From: Mytilisepta virgata
Taxonomy: Eukaryota; Mollusca; Bivalvia; Mytilida; Mytilidae
NCBI GenBank assembly: GCA_028015205.1
Contig: CM051520.1
Location: forward strand, 7,474,501 to 7,538,500
DNA length: 64,000 bases
Direction of reading: 5' to 3'
The notes below the pieces were generated by a model. That model did no database searches. It worked only from the letters and a program-made list of their open reading frames with translations, and was not told the DNA's origin. The position numbers and the translations under genes were made by a program. This document shows, one piece after another, positions 55,804-64,000 of this stretch (position 1 is the stretch's first letter; each line of letters begins with the position of its first letter).

Positions 55804-56753
55804 TTCTATCATATACAGACTAAATTTTGGCTCAGACTCACAGAACAAAATAACTCCCTCATTAAAGAAGCATTTGAAGAGTCCAAAATTTTATCTAAAA
55901 CATGTAAAGACAATTGGTTGGGAAGCATTTATTCATTATTTAAATATCTTAATTTTACCCCAGAATATTTGTTAAATCACAAATCTCATATAAAGTCAAT
56001 TATCATTAAAAAACTCCGAATTAAATATGATGAAATTTGGCTTAACCAACTAAATAATGACAAACCTGGCATGGTGCAAGGAAATAAATTAAGGACCTAT
56101 AGACTATTTAAAAATAATGTAGGCCTTGAAAAATATTTATTGTTAAATAATTGTAAAACATTAAATGAGTTAATCAAATTTAGAATTAGTGCCCATGAAC
56201 TTGAAATAGAAAAGGGAAGACATAAAGGAATACCCCCAGATAAAAGATTTTGTAAATTATATAATAATGACATTGTTGAGGATGAAATTCATTTTCTTCT
56301 TCAATGTCCATCACTTAAAACTGAAAGGTCCAGTTTTATTTTAGATTTATCCTCCAAATTTACTAATTTTAAAACTTATGACCAATCTAAATTTGTATGG
56401 TTGATGTCAAATGAAAATCCATTTGTTAATAACATAATGATTAAATTAATAGATAGTTTAATAAAGACTAGAAGAATAAAATTAAGTATTAATACATGAG
56501 TAGCCCACAGCTCTTCTTCTAATTATAAAACGGTACTGATTGTGTTCACTCACTCATTATTTTTGAGAATATATACTGTATTTGTTGTCTCCCTTCTCTT
56601 ATAAAGTTTTAGTTTTATTGTCATGTATTGTAATTTCAATGAAAAAAAATCACCACAATTATTTGTACACTTTAATTTAAACTGTAATTGTACTGCTCCT
56701 TGGGGCGTCTTGATTGACAAATAAAAATTGTTGTTGTTGTTGTTATACAGTTC
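55804..56753 (+). mobile_element. 5'-truncated LINE with C-terminal coding region and (TTG)n tail
   Basis: An open frame from 55804 to 56499 (231 codons plus stop) encodes FWLRLTEQNNSLIKEAFEES, GNKLRTYRLFKNNVGLEKYL, FRISAHELEIEKGRHKGIPP and a zinc-type CKLYNNDIVEDEIHFLLQCP. This is the conserved tail of a non-LTR reverse transcriptase. A 3' UTR with 'tgattgacaaataaaaattg' ends in (TTG)5 at 56729-56744. The open frame upstream of 55804 is interrupted by TAA. Truncation marks a dead-on-arrival copy. Confidence 0.85.
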
Positions 56754-57224
56754 CTGCTAAAATTATTAAAGTAATAAAAATCTTTATGTGTCTGGACACC
56801 TCAGTTCGTAAAATGGATTTTTCAGAATTTGAAAACCTTAATCATTGTGAATTGTCTAATCACTTGGGTGAAAGATGCAATGAGCTAAGTCGTAACTGAA
56901 ACAATATAACTTATCCAACTTTGTTCAATCATGTCTTCCAGAGAAAAAAAAAAACATCCGCCTATGGAATTTTCAATGTAAAAGGGAGATACATTTTGCA
57001 AATGAAACGCAGCAATCGGAGATTGCACATCCCCCCGCTCCCAGCAAAGTCGGAATGCACAAAGTCTGAACCCCTCATAATTTCAAATTGCATAAATAGA
57101 GAAAAAGTTTGACACTGATCTTTGGATATCAAGAAACAACACAGAAATATGAAATTGGACTTCTACTGCTCGGACAAAGTCGAATGCAAAAGTTTTAAGA
57201 TGGATAAAATTGAAATGGCCTACA

Positions 57225-58452
57225 TCAAATGAATGTAAGTCTTAACTTGTCATGTCCATTAAATATATATATTGTTTAGGGGTGGGGATCTCAACTGTTT
57301 TTGAGATAACTTGTAATTTTGTAAATGAGGGGGGTGGGGCCGACCCCCGGGGATGACCATTCAACTGGTCTTGTCATGCCCACTAAGAATATATATGGTT
57401 TAGGGGTGGGGATCTCAACTGTTTTTGAGATAACTTGTAATTTTGTAAATGAGGGGGGTGGGGCCGACCCCCGGGGATGACCATTCAACTGGTCTTGTCA
57501 TGCCCACTAAGAATATATATGGTTTAGGGGTGGGGATCTCAACTGTTTTTGAGATAACTTGTAATTTTGTAAATGAGGGGGGTGGAGCCGACCCCCCGGG
57601 GATGACCATTCAACTGGTCTTGTCATGCCCACTAAGAATATATATGGTTTAGGGGTGGGATCTCAACTGTTTTAGAGATAACTTGTAATTTTCTAAATTA
57701 GGGGGGTGGGGCCGACCCCCGGGGATGACCATTAAACTTGTCTTGTCATGCCCACTAAGAATATATATGGTTTAGGGGTGGGGATCTTAACTGTTTTTGA
57801 GATATCTTGTAATTTTCTAAATGAGGGGGGTGGGGCTGACCCCCGGGGGTGACCATGTAACTCGTCTTTAAATGTGGAATAAAAATATATATGGTTAAGG
57901 GGTGGGGATATGAACTGATCTTATCATATTTTGAGATTTTACATATTAGGGTGTAGCCCCACCCCCCGGGCAAAAATCAAAATTCCGAAACCTTTGGCAC
58001 AGACAACTCTTCAAGTGTTACTAGTGTACCTAATTTCATGTTTCTATCTTCTACGGTGTAGTAGGAGTTCTTGGACAATCGTTTTTAGACATTTTTTAAC
58101 TCCTTAGGGCATTGCCCCTAGGGGCGGGACCAAAATTTTGATACCCTCTTTCAACTTGGGAAAGGCAATATAAGTAGTGACATAAGTTCCAATATCCTAG
58201 CTTTAACACTTTTGGAGATATCTCCATTTATTGGATATCGCGAAATTCGTTTTTCGTTCATAATTTGGCCCCAAGGGGTCGAATTCCAATTTTAAGGGGT
58301 CTATTCCCTAGTGGGTCATATACTCTTCCATGATGCCAAATTTCAAGTTTCTATCTTTTATCGTTTCAGAGATATGCCTTGCCACTACAGACGTACGTAC
58401 GTACGGACGGACTGTATTACATGATCCCCCCGCTTTCGCTAAGCGGGGGGAT
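57225..58452. mobile_element. Nested hairpin-ended element with 124-bp tandem array
   Basis: Five to six units recur every 124 bp; the T of 'gggggtggggc' is at 57335, 57459, 57583, 57707 and 57831. They share 'gtcatgcccactaagaatat', 'ggtttaggggtggggatctc' and 'gagataacttgtaattttgt'. A diverged tail leads to a TACGTACGTACGGACGGAC spacer and a perfect 12-bp stem ATCCCCCCGCTT/AAGCGGGGGGAT (58424-58452). Confidence 0.88.
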
Positions 58453-58453
58453 A

Positions 58454-58535
58454 AAAAATCCATTTTATGAACTGTGGTGTTCAGACAATAGTTTACTGTC
58501 TGCATGGACACCTCAGTTCATAAAATGGATTTTTT
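58454..58535. repeat. Head-to-head pair of element ends
   Basis: 'aatccattttatgaactg' (58458 onward) and its inverse 'cagttcataaaatggat' (58514 onward) face each other across 'ttcagacaatagtttactgt'. These are extra copies of the terminal sequence of the 56791-59063 element. Confidence 0.8.
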
Positions 58536-60138
58536 GCATTCTTAAAGTCTAAACGTTAGAATTATTAGACAATCTTATGTTGGTTAATTAACCTTATTGA
58601 GTCGTCCAGGAAAACATAAAAAATGTAAAGTTATTTATGAAGTGTATATGTTTGTATACCTCACAAATGATTCTAAATTTCCCATAGTCTAGAAAATTAA
58701 TGCACTTGAAAATTTCAAAAAAATTAATAATTTGAATTTATCAACTCCGACCTATCCTAAAATTTGTAAAATTGTTATTTTAAATATTTTTAATGCAGTT
58801 AGTGCATATTTCATTAATCACGGGGATGTAATACTTAATTTTATAAAATCTCATAGGAAGATTTATCTCCCTTTTGCATTGAAAATTCCCTAGGCGGATG
58901 TTTTTTGTTTCTCTGGAAGACATGATTGAACAAAATTATGCAAGTTCAATTGTTTCAGTTACGACTTAACTCATTGCATTTTTACCTAAGTGACTAGACA
59001 ATTCACATTGATTAAGGTATTTAAATTCTGAAAAATCCATTTTACGAACTGAGGTGTCCAGACAGTAGTACTATATATATCAGTATATGTTAGTATTGGT
59101 CCTGCTGAAATATGCCTGCAGAAATAAAGTATATGCCTGCTACTTTAATATCGCATTAATTTAAGGAGAGAAGTGTTATATTTTTAAATTAAAGACCATT
59201 TTAAGTGTATATATCATATTTTTAGGAAGTTTATCGGGTCGTTTTGGAACTTATTGGTCAATATAAATAATCGTTTGCAGATGTTCATAAATCACGATTG
59301 AGCATGCACATATAATGTGATAGAACTAATAAACTAAAATTGTGAAGGATGTAAAACGGCTCTGTCTTATTTGACATAGTAATACTAAGAATTGTTCATT
59401 AATATTAAATAACAGGAATTAGGTAAAATATTCTTTTATTTTACAAACACTAAACATATCCTTAAATGTCCACACAAATGACAAAGAAATATAGACATAG
59501 TATTTTTTCTTCTGCGTGCATATGATCGGTATACTGACAAAAGAACAGAGGCCTTTCCTGACTCCATAACCTCTATAATCACATAAAAATGTGACAAATG
59601 TATTTATTCAACTTATATCTATTCATTCTTATTGATTTTATTGTTAAATTCAACTATTAAAACTGACAGGTGTATACATTTTCTCTGCAGGCGTATTTAA
59701 GTAGGACCGGTTTGTATTGTTACACATGAAAACAAGTATTGGGCATCATCAGAATTTTTGTGACATTAGTCAAAAGAAAAATGTCGTTTTTACACCTTTA
59801 TAGGAAGGAAAAAATGGAGAATGGAAAGAAAGGAATATCTAACATACGATTAAAGAAATTAAAACTTATTACGAAATTTAATGATATAATGAGATATAAT
59901 TATTTAAATTTTATTGTTAGTATATATCTTATTGAAACATAAAAAAAATTCAGGCAGTTTGTTTATTAGATTCAACTTTTAAGTCTTTTATTTGACAATT
60001 ATCTAAAAAAATTAGAAGTTATAGGACTTATTCCATATTTTTAAACAACTTTACTGTGATCAAATAAGGTATTAAAGCGAGCGCTATAGGAGCATATGCA
60101 TTTTCTACATATGGGTCATTTAGAAAAGTCTTTGTTTA

Positions 60139-60196
60139 ATGGGGGCAGCCATATTGAGCTACATACTAAGGGTAGAAAAAGTTTCGTTTGCCAGAA
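60139..60196 (+). CDS. Right-hand gene, candidate exon 1
   Basis: ATG GGG GCA GCC opens 19 codons and leaves one base before GTAAGT at 60197. The phase fits the next acceptor (A + GT gives Ser). Confidence 0.5.
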
Positions 60197-63037
60197 GTAA
60201 GTAAATTAAGGGAAACTTGTTTCAAATTATAATTTTAGAGTCAGAATCGTGATACCATAAATGCAGATAATATATGAAAGGTATGAATTTAGACCTCACA
60301 AATGAAAAAAAGTAAATTATTTCAATAATATATATATATATACACACTAAAATATTTCCATTTACAGGTCCCACACTAAAAGCAATGATGAGGCTACATC
60401 CAGAATTAAATAAAATGGAGTATAGAAAAGGTGAAGAGAATTTACAGAGACAGTTAAACAGGTGACATTAGTTTTGAGTATGAATTTTATTACATTTATA
60501 ATTAATGTTGAAATTAGAATACCTATAAAAATAAGAGTGATCAAACAACACATTCAGGAATGCATGTATCACATGTGAGAATTATTACTGTTGTTTGGTC
60601 AAGGATTGAACACTTTTAGTTCGGTTAATAACATTGACAAATTGACAAGAAGAAAAACCTCACATGCAATTTTTTTGTAAACATGAAACCAAATAAAATA
60701 ATTTGATTGGAAATTCAAATGGACAAAGCAATAAACTTTGTAAATCTTAATTAGATTTTTTCTGTTTGTATTTCACTCTGGTTTGCTGTATGTGCTTGGG
60801 GGGGGGGGGGGGGTCATTCATAATTGTCAACGTTTTTCATGAGTTTACAAAACTCACACTAGGGAGGAGGTGGTTTCAAATTTAACATTTTAGTATACGC
60901 TTTTAAAAAATTGATATGCCACTTCCACCAATATTCTGGAAAATAGAGAATACATGCTGGTGATATCCATAGAATTCATGATGTTGATCAAAGTTCTGAA
61001 CATTATACCTGTTATATAAGGTGACAAAAAGCCAACAAATGGTAAATTACTTGAGCATGTCAACATATATGCTGTTTACAGCAACAATGTTAAAAAATGT
61101 TGATGTTGATGAACACTTTTTGAAAGGGGGGGTTCCAAAAAGAATGCTTTTTGTAAACTAATGAAAAATGTTGACAATTATGGATGACCCCTTATTTAAA
61201 ATGTTTGCTGTATTTTTGACACTATTGTTCGTGGGGACCATTTATAGCTGATTTTGAGGTGTTTAATGATGTTCATTGAAGGACCCCTAGATTATAGATC
61301 TGTAAAAGCTAGAGTGTCAGTGCATTTAATCCTAAAATGTCCCGCAGATATAGAAAATTTTTCAATTCCTCTTAATTAAAGATTAATGACATGTTATATT
61401 TTATTAGTGAACAATAAAGAAACACACATGTATATGTACCTGTAAAAAATTATATCTCACCATAAAGATGAAGGGCATTCTATCCTCTGTTAACCAGTAA
61501 ACCATGTTTGATCCAATGTGATGTTCTTTCATTCATAGATGTAACAAATACCCTTTAATTTCCATGATTTTCTGTTGTCTTCCTGGACAGTAATGTCAGT
61601 ATTGCTGTTTTACTATGAAGAAATGTGCATGTTGTAATGAATTTTTATTTTTCTTTAAAGAATTTGTGTTTGATATTATAAAATATCTCTAATTGTGTGT
61701 GATATTATAAAATAATTGTAATTTGTGTGTTATATTATAAAATATCTCTAATTTGTGTGTGATATTATAAAATATCTGTAATTTGTGGGTGATATTATAA
61801 AATATCTGTAATTTGTGTGTGATATTATAAATATCTGTAATTTGTGTGTGATATATTATAAAATATATGTAAATTTTCTTTTAGACTGAGGACTAGTTTT
61901 TCAGAAATGCTGAAAGATTGTTTGGGAAGAGAACCTTTTGGAATAAACATTATGGGGTGGATCAGTGTAGTTAAGATTATCCTGAAAATAACAAGAGTTA
62001 ATTCATTTGTAGACTGGTTCCATCACTGGATTTTGGGGGTAAGATCTTATGTGTTTAGGATTCTATATATGTACATGCTATATACATGTATACCTTGGAT
62101 TATTATATGGTAAGCTAAAAACATGTTTTAAAAGTGATCATTGAGAGAAACAACAAACTTATACATATATTATCCTAAATAGTAAAGTATATATTTTTAT
62201 GTTAAAATAAGATAAATTGAAATAAAAGTACAGTAGAATTTCGGTGGCTCGAACTTGGGTCACTCGAACACCATGGATTTCTCGACCCTTTACGAAAGTC
62301 CGGTCATTTTTTCCATTATGTCTATGTAAATTAACTCTTGATTTTTCGTACACCAATTTCTCAAATTCTCGAACTAATTTTCTAGTCCGTACAACAGTAA
62401 TACGATGTAATTTACTCTCAGTAATTTGAACATAATTGGCGTACATGACAAATAAGTGTGATAAACCAGATGACAAGAAGGAGTTTAATTGTCAATTACA
62501 GGTCATTAATAATCCACTTAATGTTTATGGATGATTTATTTTTAAATTATTATTTCCACATCAAGATTTGATGGGTGGATGTTGTTTTAACGATTGGGTA
62601 GATAAAAAAGATGTCAAGTAAATTTTAAATTTATTGCTGGTTCATAACGGAAAATTCTCTCCGGACTTTCGATGGCACGAACTACTGATGCCTCAAACTA
62701 ATTGTAAAGACCCCTTCGAGTTCGAGAAATCAATATTCTACTGTGTCAGCTTTAATAGTAATTGCTTTTTCAGTCATGATTGATATCAGATAACTGATAA
62801 TTAGAACAATATTCTATATTTTAAAATGTACATGTATCTTAGTACAATATCTGTACTAGAAAAAGTGTCTTTATTCTAATGAATTTTATACTTTATTCCG
62901 CATTCTTGCCTTACATGATATAAAGGCGTTAAATCATTTATATTCATCAGGACAGATACAGACAAGAACTTGATGATACAAGACAGAGAGTACTGAATTT
63001 GGAGGAAGAAATTATACAGTTAAAATTACAACAGAAA
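60139..63037 (+). CDS. Unidentified coiled-coil protein gene, divergent from SKA2 (PRR11-like by position); 5' part only
   Basis: Four joined exons keep frame: 60139-60196 (MGAAILSYILRVEKVSFAR), 60368-60461 (PTLKAMMRLHPELNKMEYRK...), 61885-62038 (LRTSFSEMLKDCLGREPFGI, then VVKIILKITRVNSFVDWFHH) and 62951-63037 (DRYRQELDDTRQRVLNLEEE). The last exon is a heptad-like coiled coil; the third has an amphipathic or membrane-like helix. I do not recognise the family. In human, SKA2 is head-to-head with PRR11, whose N-terminal half also has a Trp-rich helix followed by a short coiled coil. That makes PRR11 a candidate from synteny only. Exon 1 is less certain; translation could start at Met 60385. The gene continues past 64000. 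Confidence 0.65.
60368..60461 (+). CDS. Right-hand gene, exon 2
   Basis: Acceptor CATTTACAG|GT, donor AACAG|GTGACA. Rich in Lys, Arg and Glu. Confidence 0.7.
60462..61664. other. Right-hand gene intron 2
   Basis: 1.4-kb intron (60462-61884). It has a G homopolymer of about 18 bases near 60798-60815. Nothing else is recognised before the minisatellite. Confidence 0.6.
61665..61875. repeat. ~31-bp AT-rich minisatellite, about 7 copies
   Basis: Repeats of 'gatattataaaatatctgta' plus 'atttgtgtgt', with small length changes. It ends ten bases before exon 3, so it overlaps the polypyrimidine/branch region of the acceptor. Confidence 0.85.
61885..62038 (+). CDS. Right-hand gene, exon 3
   Basis: Acceptor TTCTTTTAG|A, donor GGG|GTAAGA, 51 full codons. 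It encodes GINIMGWISVVKIILKITRV and FVDWFHHWILG. Confidence 0.75.
62231..62743. mobile_element. pogo/Tigger-like MITE
   Basis: Ends CAGTAGAATTTCGGTGGCTC and ...AATATTCTACTG are inverted. 'ctcgaac' boxes lie inside both ends, and TA flanks the left side (TG on the right). No transposase frame. It lies in the intron before exon 4 of the right-hand gene. Confidence 0.7.
62951..63037 (+). CDS. Right-hand gene, exon 4
   Basis: Acceptor TTCATCAG|GAC, donor AAA|GTAAGA. 29 codons of predicted coiled coil (DRYRQELDDTRQRVLNLEEE...). Confidence 0.75.
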
Positions 63038-64000
63038 GTAAGATGGAGCACAGGATACAAAGCAACTTTTGACTTTTTCTCATATAATCAGTTTCCAAAA
63101 AATCAAAACCAACATTTAACCTAGTTGTTACCTTGCCAACTAAATGGAATAGCCTTCATTGTAAATTCATGGTTTTAGAAACAAATAATTTTAGTTCCCT
63201 TGTTTGAACACCACAGTTAAAGAACTGAAAACATTATTGAAGGAGACTCATTAATTTCAAATATTTTGACCATTGTTACTTTCTGATTATATCCAGATTG
63301 CACTTACGGATGTTTTATAAATACTCCAATCCATCATCAGGAATGAATGGCATTATTTATAAAATTACAGGTCAAACATACGGTGTCTTCAACCTATGCC
63401 TACATTTTGAAAAATCATATTCAAGGAATGCCTACAAACAAAATACAATAGGTGTTTATATAACAATTAAGTCATAATTACAGGGGTTAATTACAGGTAA
63501 ATTACAGGTAAATACAACTGTTTTAAACCCAAATTTTTATAATATGTATGAATTTGACTGTTTTAAACCCTATTTTTGTCGAGCCTTCGACTTTTGTCGA
63601 AAAAGCGAGACATAGCGATCCTACATTCCGTCGTCGTCGTCGTCGGCGGCGTCCACAAATATTCACCCTGTGGTTAAAGTTTTTGAAATTTTAATAACTT
63701 TCTTAAACTATCCTGGATTTCTACCAAACTTGGACGGCTGTAGTTCTGAATGCCAACCTTTTAATTAAAGCAATTTGTACATTGTTGTTTTAGCAATTAT
63801 GTTGGGGCCTTCCAAAGGTTTTATTACCAGGTGATTACCTGTACAGGTAAATACAAACAGAGAAAGAAATCAGAAATGGATGATATATGATAATATAAGG
63901 ATTTATCTACATAAAAGAAGGAATAAAAATATTATTATATATAAATATACTAAATAAATAAATGATTTGGAAAATACGTTAAAGGTATAAAAAGTCATGA
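63038..64000. other. Right edge: intron of the right-hand gene
   Basis: Contains the hairpin-ended element from 63575; no further exon seen. Confidence 0.6.
63575..63840. mobile_element. GTCGA hairpin-ended element (partial)
   Basis: GTCGA-gcct-TCGAC (63578-63591) is followed by 'aaaaagcgagacatagcgat', a (GTC)n/GGCGGCGTCC spacer and one unit with 'gatttctaccaaacttgga'. The right boundary is unclear. Confidence 0.7.

Larger units (their letters stand above)
56791..59063. mobile_element. 2.27-kb element with ~200-bp terminal inverted repeats
   Basis: The left arm 56791-56990 starts 'tctggacacctcagttcgta'. It is the inverse of the right arm 58865-59063, including 'acatccgcctatggaatttt', 'catgtcttccagagaaa' and 'gtaactgaaacaat'. 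The interior carries a second element (57225-58452) and an inverted pair of end copies (58454-58535). No transposase was found. Confidence 0.85.
55641..60138. other. Spacer between SKA2 and the divergent right-hand gene
   Basis: Mostly transposon: a LINE tail (55804-56753) and a 2.3-kb inverted-repeat element (56791-59063). The stretch 59064-60138 shows no recognised element. A short frame at 59739-59942 is K-rich and unsupported. Confidence 0.6.

Noticed and set aside
57291..57652. Overlapping frames encoding Pro/Gly-rich repeats on both strands
   Set aside because: They follow the 124-bp tandem unit within a nested element; not genes.
59739..59942. Lys-rich frame starting MGIIRIFVTL as first exon of the right-hand gene
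   Set aside because: No suitable donor and phase; the short exon at 60139-60196 fits the downstream acceptor better.
62159..62476. 105-residue minus-strand open frame
   Set aside because: Lies within a pogo/Tigger-like MITE end and shows no transposase motif.

Overview
The window is eukaryotic nuclear DNA: AT-rich, intron-rich and full of transposons. It most resembles a bivalve mollusc genome, probably a mytilid mussel. The evidence is the small conserved animal exons in long introns and the very dense short repeats. Several of these I recognise as common in bivalve genomes, such as elements with AGCTCAC hairpin ends, a repeat with CTGTGGATTC inverted ends, and a repeat containing 'agagacaacaacccgacca'. 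The species call is an inference.

Six protein-coding genes can be assembled from exons whose phases and splice sites agree. (1) SFSWAP, a splicing regulator, minus strand, first two coding exons (7861-8042, 4879-5039), running off the left edge. (2) TMEM199, the Vma12-type V-ATPase assembly factor, plus strand, complete in six exons (8310-27364, 198 aa), head-to-head with SFSWAP. (3) and (4) Two FBXO39-like F-box genes, head-to-head 290 bp apart: minus strand 30476-33319 (482 aa) and plus strand 33610-39210 (448 aa), with the same intron phases. (5) SKA2, minus strand, complete in nine coding exons (45651-55537, 262 aa). It is about twice the vertebrate length and has a C-terminal domain resembling the microtubule-binding winged helix of SKA1. 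(6) A plus-strand gene from about 60139 off the right edge. I do not recognise its protein securely, but it is divergent from SKA2, as PRR11 is in human.

Layout: 425-3941 is a nearly intact Tx1/L1-like LINE in SFSWAP intron 2. 8720-13385 is a complete but disabled Ty3/Gypsy element with 213-bp LTRs and a 5-bp target duplication, in TMEM199 intron 1. TMEM199 introns 2-5 hold LINE fragments, a tRNA-derived SINE, hairpin-ended elements and an 87-bp minisatellite. The F-box pair lies at 30.4-39.3 kb, and 39.3-45.6 kb is a repeat-rich spacer. The SKA2 introns hold a 55-bp minisatellite, a MITE with a large internal palindrome nested in another tandem array, and a SINE. The SKA2 upstream spacer (55.6-60.1 kb) has been expanded by a truncated LINE and a 2.3-kb element with 200-bp inverted ends that contains a 124-bp tandem array.

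The most interesting signals are the two-domain SKA2 and a recurrent element design: a short GC-rich hairpin at one end, a CGTC/ACGG-rich spacer, then two or more copies of a 90-200 bp unit. Unrelated sequences carry this design about fourteen times in 64 kb. Exons were deduced by eye from reading frame, phase, splice sites and remembered family sequences; no transcript or database check was possible.
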